Part shown: piece by piece, positions 1 to 8,818 of the stretch
Position numbering within the stretch: position 1 is the first letter of the stretch
Layout of the letters: each line of letters opens with the position of its first letter
Translations under genes and position numbers: made by a program
Source of the DNA: Mesorhizobium sp. WSM4306
Lineage (GTDB): Bacteria > Pseudomonadota > Alphaproteobacteria > Rhizobiales > Rhizobiaceae
Direction of reading: 5' to 3'
Length of the DNA stretch: 45,306 nucleotides
NCBI RefSeq assembly: GCF_007003975.1
Contig: NZ_VFTC01000040.1
Coordinates: 1 to 45,306 of the forward strand
Notes under the pieces: generated by a model
Databases searched by the model: none
What the model was told of the DNA's origin: nothing
Seen by the model: the letters and a program-made list of their open reading frames with translations, nothing else

Positions 1-87
1 TTGCCGACGATGATCGAGCCTTCCGCGCCGGCGTTCTCGGCGATCTGGCGCACAGGCGCTTCGATCGCGCGGCGCACCGCCCATGCA
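1..87 (-). pseudogene. groEL C-terminal remnant (cut by window edge)
   Basis: Read on the minus strand, this stretch encodes RRAIEAPVRQIAENAGAEGS followed by IIVG, which is the well conserved GroEL segment near the C-terminus of the 60-kDa chaperonin. The residues before it (ESDSAWAV) do not match the usual GroEL sequence, so homology stops near position 87. The fragment could continue beyond the left edge, but its 5' side is clearly broken. It is therefore a remnant of one of the several groEL copies usual in rhizobia, not a functional gene. Confidence 0.65.
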
Positions 88-754
88 GAGTCCGATTCGG
101 CAGGCGTTGTCGCTCTGCTAGCGGTGGCTTGCGCGAGCGCAACGATGACCGCCCTTATGCTGGGCCTTCGGCGCCTTTAGCGCCGTTTGGCCTGACTAGT
201 CTTCGGTTCCGAAGATCCGCTCATGGCAAGAGAGACATGGGGGCCGCAAGATTCGACTGTTTCGCTGTCCCGGAACTTTCGACGGTGTATGCGGTAATCG
301 GCGGCAACGACGGGCATTTAGGCGAAGCTACGAACCGGGAGAGCTGTCGATGAAAGCGGCCACCTCTTCGCGATCTCCTCGCGCAAGCCGGGACGCAATT
401 CCGACCAAGACCTCGGATGCTTCACCCCGTCCCCTCTGGGTTCGTCGTACTTCTTCATCCGCTCGGTTCCTCCTGGCGCCGACGATAGCCCATCATCAGG
501 AAGGAACACCCATGGACCGCGACTTTGCGCGGGCGCCTGCGCTCGTCAACGAGATGGTTTGCCGACTGGTCGTGGTAGCTCTCTAGCGGGATCAACGTAC
601 TTATCCGCGGGCGCTGTAATTGGACGTGGGTGTCCGATATTTTGTCATATTTTGTGATTTGCGCGATATCGCCGACGGGGCTCTGATGTGTGCAGGCCTT
701 TCTGGCTTCAGGCACGTGGGGAAAGAGGGCGACGGGTGTGAAAGGTGGCCAAGC
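88..754. other. no convincing gene
   Basis: About 670 bases between the groEL remnant and the beta-helix/RTX gene. Short open frames exist on both strands, but none has a good ribosome binding site or a recognisable product. The region just before 755 should contain the promoter of the downstream gene; I cannot place -35 and -10 boxes with confidence. Confidence 0.5.
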
Positions 755-2104
755 ATGGCCTATACGAACACCATTGTCTTGAGCGGCGACTATGGCTACC
801 GCCAATATAAAGCATCCGGTCTGCCCGCCGACACCCTTATCGATGCCACCAACGCCTCGTGGATCGTCGCCAATCAGGGAAGCCCCACCAACCTCTATCC
901 CTTCGCGGTCGTCAACCCCGGCGACAATCTCCTGGCTTTGGGCGGCACGATCAACGGCACGGTCTCCCAAACCGGCGACTGGGAGAACATTTACGTCAAC
1001 TCCGCCGCAATGCGTATAAATTCAGCCCACAGCTTTGTCATCGACGACTGGACGATCACCCAGCCCTGGGATGGCATCCGTGTCGGCGGCACTGGCACCT
1101 TCCTTATCGAGGATAGCTATGTCGGCAACTCACGCGACGACGCGGTCGAGGACGACGACGTCATCGGCGGCACCATCCGGGATTCCCTGTTCGACCACGT
1201 GTTTTCCGGAGTGAGCCTTGGCGACGGTGACGTGGATGGGTCTGACAACACGGTCAGCATGGATGGCATGCTTCTGGGCATGGGAGAGTACCTACGCAAA
1301 GGCGAGATGACCCACGGTTCGCCATTCAAACTCGACAAGGGCACAGGCGCTGACGATATCGTACCCAGCCTGCACTTTATCGACTGCGTGGTGGCGATCA
1401 CAGACGTTCACCACAACGGCTTCGAGCGGGTGCAGCGGGCCTGGGACAAGACGGTCGAGTCGCACGGCAATTACTATCTCAACCTCTCTGACACGCCGCT
1501 GCCGGCGGATTATCCAATGCCGCCCGCCGGCTGGACGGTCCTTCAAGGCCAGGCGGCCCGCGATTACTGGGCCAACGCCAAGGCGGCCTGGCATGCAGCC
1601 CATGACGGGACCGACCCGATACCGTCACCTCCGATCCCGCCGACCGACCCGACCCACGGAACGACCGGGAACGATACTTTTGTCGGCACTAGCGCGGCCG
1701 ATACCTTTGATGCCCTGGCTGGCAACGACACACTGCGGGGCCTGGGTGGCAACGACGTGCTGACCGGTGGCAGGGGCGAGGACACCTTCGTGTTTGACAC
1801 GGCCTATGGCCCCGGCAATGTCGACACACTCACCGACTTCGACGCGGAACATGACGCGCTCTATCTCGACAGTGCCGTCTTCACCAAGCTCGGCTCCGGT
1901 TCCTTGTCCAGCCCGACACACGTGAACTCGTCTTATTTCGAGTTGCGAGAACACGCCGAACACAGCAACGATTACCTGCTCTACAACCGGACCACGGGCG
2001 TTCTGTCCTATGATCCCGACGGCTCGAAATCGACCCCCCAGGTGGAAATCGCCCACCTAGAGCCCGGGGCGGCCCTGACCTATCACGACGTGTTCGTCGT
2101 TTGA
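755..2104 (+). CDS. secreted right-handed beta-helix protein with RTX repeats
   Basis: About 449 residues. The first 290 or so form a parallel beta-helix-like region (short repeated turns such as IRDSLFDHVFSGVSL), as in pectate-lyase-fold proteins. A Pro-rich linker leads at about residue 302 to RTX calcium-binding nonapeptides (GNDTLRGLGGNDVLTGG). There is no N-terminal signal peptide, and the protein ends in DVFVV, an acidic residue followed by hydrophobic ones, which fits type I secretion. The exporter is plausibly PrsDE at 36.5-39.6 kb. The start ATG at 755 is chosen because AAAGGTGG lies 6 bases upstream; an in-frame TTG at 620 is possible but less likely. It is a full-length paralogue of the protein at 12428-13444. 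The enzymatic activity, perhaps polysaccharide cleavage, is inferred from the fold only. Confidence 0.85.
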   Translation: MAYTNTIVLSGDYGYRQYKASGLPADTLIDATNASWIVANQGSPTNLYPFAVVNPGDNLLALGGTINGTVSQTGDWENIYVNSAAMRINSAHSFVIDDWTITQPWDGIRVGGTGTFLIEDSYVGNSRDDAVEDDDVIGGTIRDSLFDHVFSGVSLGDGDVDGSDNTVSMDGMLLGMGEYLRKGEMTHGSPFKLDKGTGADDIVPSLHFIDCVVAITDVHHNGFERVQRAWDKTVESHGNYYLNLSDTPLPADYPMPPAGWTVLQGQAARDYWANAKAAWHAAHDGTDPIPSPPIPPTDPTHGTTGNDTFVGTSAADTFDALAGNDTLRGLGGNDVLTGGRGEDTFVFDTAYGPGNVDTLTDFDAEHDALYLDSAVFTKLGSGSLSSPTHVNSSYFELREHAEHSNDYLLYNRTTGVLSYDPDGSKSTPQVEIAHLEPGAALTYHDVFVV

Positions 2105-2519
2105 TCGCTCATGCGATCGCACATGGCACAGCGAAGCGCGAGCGTCGCCGGTGTTCCTGTTGCGACTGACAGCAATCAGAAATGGCGGCGGATAGCGCCC
2201 ATCTAGTCGCCGGTGGCGGGTTTCGCGATGTGGGCTTGCTTGCGCTCAAACGGTTCCCAAGTCGCAACGGTACATAAGTAGTTCGGGCCGTGAGTATCGG
2301 GGGAGGCGCTCATGATGACGCCAGCGCTGAAAAGAACTCGCCTTTTTGCTGTGGGACGTGGGTCTGTTCGGGCGTCGGCGGCGGCGGAGCAATGCGCAGT
2401 ATTAGTCAAAATTTGCCAATCGCGATTGTCCGTCGAGAAACCGCTTACCCGGCCTTGTCAGCGCGTCGTGGCGCGATAATTTTTGTTGAGAAGGGGACTT
2501 CGATCAAAAGGAGCCGACC
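2105..2519. other. no convincing gene
   Basis: 415 bases between two plus-strand genes. A small inverted repeat (GATCGC TCAT GCGATC, about 2103-2118) overlaps the end of the upstream gene and could help end its transcript. A 68-codon minus-strand frame at 2203-2409 has no recognisable product and no supporting ribosome binding site, so it is not called. Confidence 0.4.
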
Positions 2520-2945
2520 ATGAAACACCAAACCCGAAGCCAACTGCAGACAATCGCAGAAGTGGAACCCTTGTCGACGATCATGACCCGGCAACAGCGC
2601 ATCGAGCGCTGGGCAAAGTTGCTAGACGAACATCCCGAGCGACGCTTGGGAGCGCTGACTGAGACTGAGCATCTGAAGTGGCAAGCCCGCGACGCAGCAC
2701 GCAGTGAGGGTTCGCCAATCACAGTGGCCTTCGAGGATCCGGTACTGCGTGTGGCCGGCCTGAAAGATGACACCTATGGGGAAGCAAAGCGCTTCTTCGA
2801 ACTGTCTGACTGGGAATTGCACGACATCGTCTGCAGTTGCCATGTCGGGACCACGATAAGAGGGCAATGGGCTGCCGCCAGAGTCCGCCGGGTAATCGCT
2901 GAGAACAGTTTTCTCAAATGGTTCAGGGAGAAAATGTGGCACTGA
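2520..2945 (+). CDS. hypothetical protein, 141 aa
   Basis: The gene has a strong ribosome binding site, AAAAGGAG at 2506-2513, 6 bases before the ATG. The product is soluble and charged, with no signal peptide or membrane segment. It contains helical stretches rich in Arg and Glu (RQQRIERWAKLLDEHPERR) and a C-terminal segment with two nearby Cys (IVCSCHVG). I do not recognise the family and assign no function. It stands alone between the beta-helix/RTX gene and the convergent cysNC, so context gives no hint. Confidence 0.7.
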   Translation: MKHQTRSQLQTIAEVEPLSTIMTRQQRIERWAKLLDEHPERRLGALTETEHLKWQARDAARSEGSPITVAFEDPVLRVAGLKDDTYGEAKRFFELSDWELHDIVCSCHVGTTIRGQWAAARVRRVIAENSFLKWFREKMWH

Positions 2946-3101
2946 GGTCGCCTAGAATAGCGACAACGATTGCATCAGTAAGAGCCCATGACATCCGGCT
3001 TCTCTCGCGGTCCACCGCACAGCCGGTGTGGAATACGCGCATCACCTCGCGCCCGGCACGCGAGCGCCAGCCGCTCGGAGATTTCGAGCATCAGCCTGTC
3101 G

Positions 3102-5027
3102 TCAGAGGCCGCCGCCGCTGTCATCGGCAATGTCGCGATCGTTCAGCCAGTGTTCCAAGGCGTCTACCATCTCTTCGGCCGATTTGCCGAGTGTCTTGAG
3201 ATGGATTTCCGGGTTTTCCGGCGCTTCGTAGGGAGAATCGACGCCGGTGAAATTCCTGATCTCGCCATTCAGCGCCCGCGCGTAGAGGCCCTTCGGGTCG
3301 CGCCGGGTGCATTCCTCGAACGGCGTATCGACAAACACCTCGACGAACTCGCCGTCGGCCATCAACTCGCGCGCCATGCGGCGCTCGGCGCTGAAGGGCG
3401 AGATGAAGGAGACGATGACGATCAGCCCGGCATCGGCCATCAGCTTGGCGACTTCGGCGACGCGGCGGATGTTTTCGACGCGGTCGGCGTCGGTGAAACC
3501 AAGGTCGCGGTTGAGGCCGTGACGGACGTTGTCGCCGTCCAGAATATAAGTATGGCGGCCGGTGGCGAACAGCTTCTTTTCGAACAGGTTGGCGATGGTC
3601 GACTTGCCGGAGCCCGACAGTCCGGTCAACCAGAATATGGCGGGCCGCTGGTTCTTCATGTCGGCGCGCACGCGTTTGCCGACATCGAGCGACTGCCAAT
3701 GGATGTTTTCGGCGCGGCGCAGCGTATGCAGGATCATGCCGGCGCCGACCGTGGCGTTTGAGATGCGGTCGATCAGGATGAAGGCGCCGGTGGTGCCGTT
3801 GTCGGCGAAGGTGTCGAAGGCGATCGGCGTCCGCGTCGAGATGTTGCAGATGCCGACTTCATTCATGTCGAGCGACTTGGCCGCTTCATGGGCAAAGTTG
3901 TTGACATTGATCCGATATTTCAGATCGGTGACGGTGGCGCTGGTCTGGTCGGTCTCGGTGCGCAGGAGGTAGGAGCGGCCAGGCAGCAGCGCTGCCTCAT
4001 CGAACCAGACGATGTTGGCGGCGAACTGGTCGGCGACCTGCGGCCGTGCGGCCGGCGAAACCAGCATGTTGCCGCGCGAGATCTCGACCTCGTCGTCAAG
4101 GACGAGTGTTACGGCCTGGCCGGCAGCCGCTTGGATGAGATCGCCGCCATACGAGACGATCCGCTTAACGCGAGAGGACTTGCCGGACTTGGCGACAACA
4201 ACCTCGTCGCCGGGCGCAACCGAGCCGGAGGCAATCGTGCCGGCAAAGCCGCGGAAGTCGAGATTGGGCCGGTTGACATACTGCACCGGGAACCGGAACG
4301 GCAGTTCGACCATCGCTTCGTCAACCGACACGGTCTCGAGATGCTCGATCAGCGTCGGGCCGGAATACCATTCCATGCTTTCCGATGGGCGGCTGACATT
4401 GTCACCATAACGGGCCGACATCGGGATCGGCACGATCGTCTGGAAGCCGAGCTCATGCGAGAACTGCCGGTAATCCTCGACGATGCGATCGAACACCGCC
4501 TGGTCGAAATCGACGAGATCGATCTTGTTGACGGCCAGCACGATGTGGCGGATGCCGAGCAGCGAGGCGATGATCGAGTGGCGCCGGGTCTGGCGTAGCA
4601 CGCCCTGGCGCGCATCGATCAGCACGATGGCGAGATCCGCGGTCGAGGCGCCGGTCGCCATGTTGCGGGTGTATTGTTCATGGCCGGGCGTGTCGGCGAC
4701 GATGAACTTGCGCTTGGGCGTGGCGAAGAAGCGGTAGGCGACGTCGATGGTGATGCCTTGCTCGCGCTCGGCCTCGAGGCCGTCGACCAGAAGCGCGAAG
4801 TCGATGTCGTCTCCCGTCGTGCCATGTTTGCGGGAATCGCGCTCGAGTGCTGCAAGCTGATCCTCGAAGATCTGCTTGGTGTCGGACAGAAGGCGGCCGA
4901 TCAACGTCGACTTGCCGTCGTCGACCGAGCCGCAGGTGAGGAAGCGCAGCAGCGACTTCTTCTCCTGTGCCGCCAGATAGTCGCGGACGCCGTCGGCGGG
5001 TGCAAAGCTCTTTGCCACGTGGCGCAC
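3102..5027 (-). CDS. cysNC: bifunctional sulfate adenylyltransferase subunit 1 / adenylylsulfate kinase (CysN-CysC, NodQ-like)
   Basis: The 641-residue fusion makes activated sulfate. The N-terminal EF-Tu-like GTPase (CysN, about 1-430) drives ATP sulfurylase, and the C-terminal kinase (CysC, about 440-641) phosphorylates APS to PAPS. GTPase motifs are visible: CGSVDDGKST (P-loop, near residue 32), DTPGHEQYTRNM and NKIDLVD. The CysC P-loop GLSGSGKST sits at about residue 468. The length matches intact CysNC/NodQ enzymes. The GTG start at 5027 lies 2 bases after the stop of a broken cysD remnant, the normal spacing of a cysD-cysN operon. CysN needs CysD, the catalytic subunit, so this enzyme must use a CysD encoded elsewhere or lacks sulfurylase activity; the CysC half should work alone. 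PAPS could feed the sulfotransferase at 21496-22374. Confidence 0.95.
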   Translation of the reverse strand: MRHVAKSFAPADGVRDYLAAQEKKSLLRFLTCGSVDDGKSTLIGRLLSDTKQIFEDQLAALERDSRKHGTTGDDIDFALLVDGLEAEREQGITIDVAYRFFATPKRKFIVADTPGHEQYTRNMATGASTADLAIVLIDARQGVLRQTRRHSIIASLLGIRHIVLAVNKIDLVDFDQAVFDRIVEDYRQFSHELGFQTIVPIPMSARYGDNVSRPSESMEWYSGPTLIEHLETVSVDEAMVELPFRFPVQYVNRPNLDFRGFAGTIASGSVAPGDEVVVAKSGKSSRVKRIVSYGGDLIQAAAGQAVTLVLDDEVEISRGNMLVSPAARPQVADQFAANIVWFDEAALLPGRSYLLRTETDQTSATVTDLKYRINVNNFAHEAAKSLDMNEVGICNISTRTPIAFDTFADNGTTGAFILIDRISNATVGAGMILHTLRRAENIHWQSLDVGKRVRADMKNQRPAIFWLTGLSGSGKSTIANLFEKKLFATGRHTYILDGDNVRHGLNRDLGFTDADRVENIRRVAEVAKLMADAGLIVIVSFISPFSAERRMARELMADGEFVEVFVDTPFEECTRRDPKGLYARALNGEIRNFTGVDSPYEAPENPEIHLKTLGKSAEEMVDALEHWLNDRDIADDSGGGL

Positions 5028-5029
5028 GG

Positions 5030-5140
5030 CTAAAAGGATCCCTCGCGCTTCTCGTCGAGGCGCAATTTCATGCGCTCGTCATCTCTGGGGATTAGCATGC
5101 CATCGCGTTCCACCACCGGCCGTACCTCGGTGAATAGCGC
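5030..5140 (-). pseudogene. cysD: cysD remnant (sulfate adenylyltransferase subunit 2)
   Basis: Just upstream of cysNC the minus strand encodes LFTEVRPVVERDGM, then a piece ending REGSF and a stop. RPVVERDGM is a hallmark of the middle of CysD, and a KREGYF-like tail is its usual C-terminus. Here the two lie about 25 residues apart instead of roughly 80, so an internal segment has been deleted. An in-frame stop (TAA) lies immediately 5' of the homologous part, and I find no trace of the N-terminal PP-loop (SIGKDS motif). The gene is clearly dead. Remnants may extend to about 5290, but there the match is no longer clear. Confidence 0.75.
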
Positions 5141-5595
5141 TTACTGCGGTGGAACAAGGACAGGTTAAGGATCGGCGTCCGGCGGCTCTCATCCACGGCA
5201 GTCCGCCACGCGATGCAATCCGAAAGGCGCCCCTGTAATATACCAGGCGATCCGATCTCGTCCCCGATGGGCATGGTCATCTCCAAGCCTATCTCTGGCT
5301 CTTCATAACCCTCCTGCTCGCCGCTGTCACGATCTGCGCTTCCGGGAGATCAGGCAAGAAGATCGGGAGCGCGTCCGTCGAATGGCCCAATCAATGGGTC
5401 AGGTCCGCCTAACTCGGATTGCAAGGCTTCTGATCACGAAGGCCCTGTGGTGGGGCGCCATCCCATGCCAATCACGCTGAGACTATCGTTGCTGCCAGCT
5501 CTGATGTGAAGCCCGTCCGCCGTGGCCAAATGCGACCCATTATGGGTCAGCACGCCTGGCACCGCAATTGCGTTGATAGGTGTGGGCTGGGCGAG

Positions 5596-5627
5596 GGCCC
5601 GTCGTCCCGCAAATGGGGCGGCGGGCC
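5596..5627. terminator. 13-bp GC-rich hairpin followed by TTTA
   Basis: Bases 5596-5608 pair with 5615-5627 across a 6-base loop (GCAAAT). All 13 positions pair if G-U pairs on the plus-strand RNA are allowed. Three T follow directly. It resembles an intrinsic terminator on the plus strand, but no plus-strand gene ends nearby, so it may belong to a small RNA or a lost gene. Confidence 0.4.
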
Positions 5628-6079
5628 TTTAGTCAACGAGGATTGGGATGGAGCGGCCCGGCACCCCCTTGTTGGGATGGGCTAGGACACCGGGCCTGAC
5701 CGACGGGCAGTTGTGAGAAACCGCGCCGGGGGCTGGGGGACTATATGCGATCATGCCAGATATGTGCAAAGCATACGAACGAGGTACGGACGTGCGCTGG
5801 TCACTGAAGGCCGGGGAAGTGGCGGTCTCCCTGCCAGCATATTACGAGCTTTTTCTGGTCCTGCGCGCACATCTCCTTTTGACCTACGACGAATTAGGTT
5901 CGAGCAGCATGGGATGCGCCTAAGGGAGTGTGGACCGGCAGCGGTCAGTGCGGTTCCCTAAAATTGCGGCCCGATTCCTCCGAATCGCAAATTTGCACCT
6001 CTCATGTCGAGACATTCCGCATACACTTTTTGGTGTGGCATCAAGCCTGGACAATCCGATGCTGTTAGGGGCTGACATA

Positions 6080-6091
6080 TTAGCTAGCTAA
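6080..6091. promoter_or_regulatory. 12-bp palindrome in AT-rich promoter-like region
   Basis: TTAGCTAGCTAA is a perfect palindrome inside the most AT-rich stretch of this part of the window. It lies about 270 bases upstream of the LuxR-type gene at 6362. It could be an operator, possibly for autoregulation; only position and symmetry support this. Confidence 0.3.
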
Positions 6092-6361
6092 GATATAATT
6101 ACAAATTGTTAACCAGGATTAATGCGTCTTTTCCACAGCATCGTAGTATGCCTTCCAGGTTGGGTTACCTCTAAAGGGCAGGGAAGCCGTACGTCCGTGC
6201 GTTGGGGCGGCGTATGCCTACTCCTTAAATCCATTCCTAAGACCTAAGCAGCCTGACACACGTAAAATGAGCGTATCAGTTCACGCTGACAAGCTTTTGC
6301 TAGGGAGCCAAACCAAAAGGAGAAAAGGCAAAGTCAGCGGCGGAGAGGAGCAGGTAAGTCG

Positions 6362-7120
6362 ATGGCACACCCCCAAACTTCCGATTTTTCGAATGACGCG
6401 ACAAGGCCGCTACACAACGGGCAGATGCCGGCCGCAAATGGCCTTAGCACGTCCGCTCTCGAAGACGGACATCGAGGCGAAGGTCTTGTCATGATTGTCG
6501 ACAAGCGAGCACTTGAGCGTGAATGCCTTGCCCGTGGCCTTGTCGAACACAACCCCACTTTGCGCGTTAGCGCGGTAGGATCGCTCGACGAAATCCACCA
6601 CATTGCCGGGGAAGCGGAGCCGTCTGCGATCCTCGTCATCCTTGGTTCCAGAAAGGTCTCCGACCAGACTAATCGGGCGGAACTTGCGCACTTCATTGCC
6701 GAGATTGGCGCCGTACCCGTAATCGTCGTGGTGGATTCCGACGAGCCGGCGGAGGTTCTCGCCGCACTCGAATGCGGCGCCCGTGGCTACATTCCCACAA
6801 GCGTGACGGTGAAGGTCGCTGCCGAGGCCATTGGTCTCGCTCGCGCGGGAGGAATCTTTGTACCCGCCAGCTGCGTGCTGGCGCTCCGAGAGGTCATCAA
6901 CTCGTCGGCAAACGGTGCCCGTCCGCTCGCCGGTATGTTCACCATACGCGAGGCGGCGGTCGTGGAGGCGCTCAAGAAGGGCAAAGCGAACAAGATAATT
7001 GCCTACGAACTCAACCTCTGTGAGAGCACCGTCAAGGTCCACATCCGCAATATCATGAAAAAGCTGAAGGCTACGAATCGCACGGAGGTAGCGTACAAAC
7101 TTAGACAGATGTTGCTTTGA
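6362..7120 (+). CDS. LuxR-family response-regulator-like transcription factor
   Basis: 252 residues. The C-terminus (about 192-245) is a LuxR/GerE helix-turn-helix with the usual features (FTIREAAVVEALKKGKANK, then STVKVHIRNIMKKL), so it should bind DNA as a dimer. The N-terminal part resembles a receiver domain but lacks the usual acidic pair after the first strand (IVDKRALERE instead of IVDDxxxxRE) and has no clear phospho-accepting Asp (VILGSRKVSD). It is therefore probably not controlled by ordinary phosphorylation. GGAGAGGAG lies about 11 bases before the ATG, slightly far; later starts near 6425 or 6491 are possible. Its position next to the EPS genes makes it a candidate regulator of them. 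Confidence 0.85.
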   Translation: MAHPQTSDFSNDATRPLHNGQMPAANGLSTSALEDGHRGEGLVMIVDKRALERECLARGLVEHNPTLRVSAVGSLDEIHHIAGEAEPSAILVILGSRKVSDQTNRAELAHFIAEIGAVPVIVVVDSDEPAEVLAALECGARGYIPTSVTVKVAAEAIGLARAGGIFVPASCVLALREVINSSANGARPLAGMFTIREAAVVEALKKGKANKIIAYELNLCESTVKVHIRNIMKKLKATNRTEVAYKLRQMLL

Positions 7121-7272
7121 AGGCTGCCTTCGATCGGTCCTTGCCTGGACGACTCCAGCAATACAACTGCTGGATGCGTAAATGGCGGGCTAGCGGTTCG
7201 CCGTTCTGATCAAACCGAAGGTCGATCGTCTCGTCCGAGCCTTTTCGCGAGACAGGCACTCTCGGCGGGTGT

Positions 7273-8355
7273 TCAGGCACGTTCCCGACCAACCGTCGCG
7301 GACCCTGCCTTCACCAGAAATCCAATGCTGTCCTCTCCGAGCTCCGCGCCCCGATATGCGGCTTCCGCGACCTTCAGCCCACCCGTCAGTCTGCGGATCA
7401 TTGGAACCGGTCCGAGTACGTCAAGTGGAAGGCCTAGCTGACCAATGGTGGGCCGCTTCGGTGGCCAGATCCTGAGGCCGAAATAACTGGCGGCCGAGCG
7501 ATCGATCCCGCCACTGAACTGCACCAGCAGCGCTTGGCGCGAGTTCCGGGCAATACGGCCTAGGCTGTTGATGTCCATTGGTGGTTTGTCGGAGGGCCTC
7601 ATCGCGACCACGATCACATCCCATGCATCGCCGGTCAGGAGCTCGGGGTGCGAAAAAACGCTTACACTGGCCCCCCCCTCGCGTAGTGTATGCTCAAAGA
7701 ATGGTGCACAGGGCGTGTCGCAGACGATGGCGATCCTCGCGGCGCGTTGATCGACACCGGCATCGCCGAGCAGGATGCAGCATAGCCGCGCGAATTCCGG
7801 CAGCAGGTCTATAGCTGGGTGGCTGAGATTGGGAGCGGCAACCTTGATGCCGGCCTCGTCGCAGGCGTCGAAGTCCACGACGCCCGGCCGAAGCTCCCAT
7901 GGTTCAGCCATCAGCGAAACAACCGCATGCGAGGGCAAGAGTTCGATAAGCGATCTCGAAATCGGCCCGACCTGGGGACAGTAGGTAACGATGTCGACAT
8001 CCTGCCATTTGCGGCTGTCGATGCGGTTCGTGACTTCAACGCGTTCGGCGACCTTGGCGTGCTTGGCAAATGCCAACGTCGCGTCTGCAGTTGCCGCGAA
8101 GCTCGGATGTCGAGAGGAGATGCGGGTGAGCGCAACGACACGGCTGGCATTGGCGAGCGCCGCCACCGTGGCGGTCACCGCTTGGTATCCTGTCGTAGCG
8201 CCAACGACCACGGTGAGGCCAGAGAGATCGAGATCAAGCGAGGCTATTTGCTTGCGCACGATAGCAAGTACTCCGGCAATGTCGATTTCCGAAACATCAA
8301 CAGCAAACGACTTTGCGGGTAAATCACGTGACGAAGGCATCAAGCTGGGCACCAC
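7273..8355 (-). CDS. unknown protein with Rossmann-like dehydrogenase fold
   Basis: 360 residues. Near residue 45 the sequence GLTVVVGATTGYQAVTATV resembles a glycine-rich dinucleotide-binding turn after a beta strand. The later part (VVSLMAEPWELRPGVVDFDA, then IGQLGLPLDVLGPVPMI) recalls D-isomer-specific 2-hydroxyacid dehydrogenases only loosely. I see no clear catalytic His-Glu pair. There is no signal peptide or membrane segment, so it is cytoplasmic. The GTG start at 8355 follows GGGGAG by about 9 bases; an ATG 15 bases later has no ribosome binding site. The gene is divergent from exoY and convergent with the LuxR-type gene, so it could act in EPS precursor metabolism or control. Function unknown. 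Confidence 0.75.
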   Translation of the reverse strand: MVPSLMPSSRDLPAKSFAVDVSEIDIAGVLAIVRKQIASLDLDLSGLTVVVGATTGYQAVTATVAALANASRVVALTRISSRHPSFAATADATLAFAKHAKVAERVEVTNRIDSRKWQDVDIVTYCPQVGPISRSLIELLPSHAVVSLMAEPWELRPGVVDFDACDEAGIKVAAPNLSHPAIDLLPEFARLCCILLGDAGVDQRAARIAIVCDTPCAPFFEHTLREGGASVSVFSHPELLTGDAWDVIVVAMRPSDKPPMDINSLGRIARNSRQALLVQFSGGIDRSAASYFGLRIWPPKRPTIGQLGLPLDVLGPVPMIRRLTGGLKVAEAAYRGAELGEDSIGFLVKAGSATVGRERA

Positions 8356-8818
8356 GTTGGGCGCTCCCCAATATCAGATAGGCCGGCGATATCCTTTGAG
8401 CGATCAACTGCCTGCCGGGTCTCGCCTCAAGTGCGATGCATGTGCACTTCCTGCATTGCATTGACGGACGCCTGAGCGGCGCTGCGCATTTAGCAAACGT
8501 GGTTCCTTTATATCCTATCCTTGCCAGAGCGTGACGGCCTGAACTTGGTTGGCGCTTTGACCTTATGGTTATGGTCGCCGAACGAATTGGAATGCAGCTC
8601 TGCAATACTGCCGAACCTGCCGATCCGCTACTGCAGCAAACGGATGCAGGTGATACGCCGTTTGATCAGAAGGCTTACCGACGTACGCCGCCGACGCGCC
8701 TATCAGGCAAAGGGGTAACGAGCGCAGGGTATGGCGCTACCTCCTTTGCTTCTCTTGCCGACAATGACAAGCCGCAGTGAAGTGGGCCAACATCAGCAGC
8801 ATTTCTTGGTAAAAACCC
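8356..8818. promoter_or_regulatory. divergent control region between the 7273-8355 gene and exoY
   Basis: 463 bases without a convincing gene, lying between two divergent genes. It should hold both promoters. It contains a 21-base dyad at 8429-8449, listed separately. I could not fix -35/-10 boxes with confidence. Confidence 0.4.
8429..8449. promoter_or_regulatory. candidate operator dyad AAGTGC-N9-GCACTT
   Basis: Perfect 6-bp inverted arms around a 9-base centre that itself contains ATGCAT. It lies about 75 bases upstream of the minus-strand gene start (8355) and about 370 bases upstream of exoY. Such a symmetric site fits a dimeric regulator; no regulator can be named from the sequence alone. 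Confidence 0.35.

Larger units (their letters stand above)
5141..6361. other. long region without a convincing gene
   Basis: About 1.2 kb between the cysD remnant and the LuxR-type gene. Open frames such as 5713-5961 have poor codon character and no ribosome binding site. The region contains a 13-bp hairpin (5596-5627), a second GGCCCGG/CCGGGCC pairing at about 5657-5696, an AT-rich stretch at about 6070-6130 and a 12-bp palindrome (6080-6091). These could be decayed gene material, a small RNA locus, or the promoter zone of the regulator that follows. Confidence 0.5.

Noticed and set aside
2203..2409. 68-codon minus-strand frame
   Set aside because: Protein-like end (TVATWEPFERKQAH) but no family, start signal or context; too weak to call.
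2988..3761. 257-codon plus-strand frame
   Set aside because: Antisense to the CysC half of cysNC, whose motifs are unmistakable.
5980..6130. possible nod box upstream of the LuxR-type gene
   Set aside because: An ATC...GAT pair exists, but spacing and flanking bases do not fit the nod box pattern.
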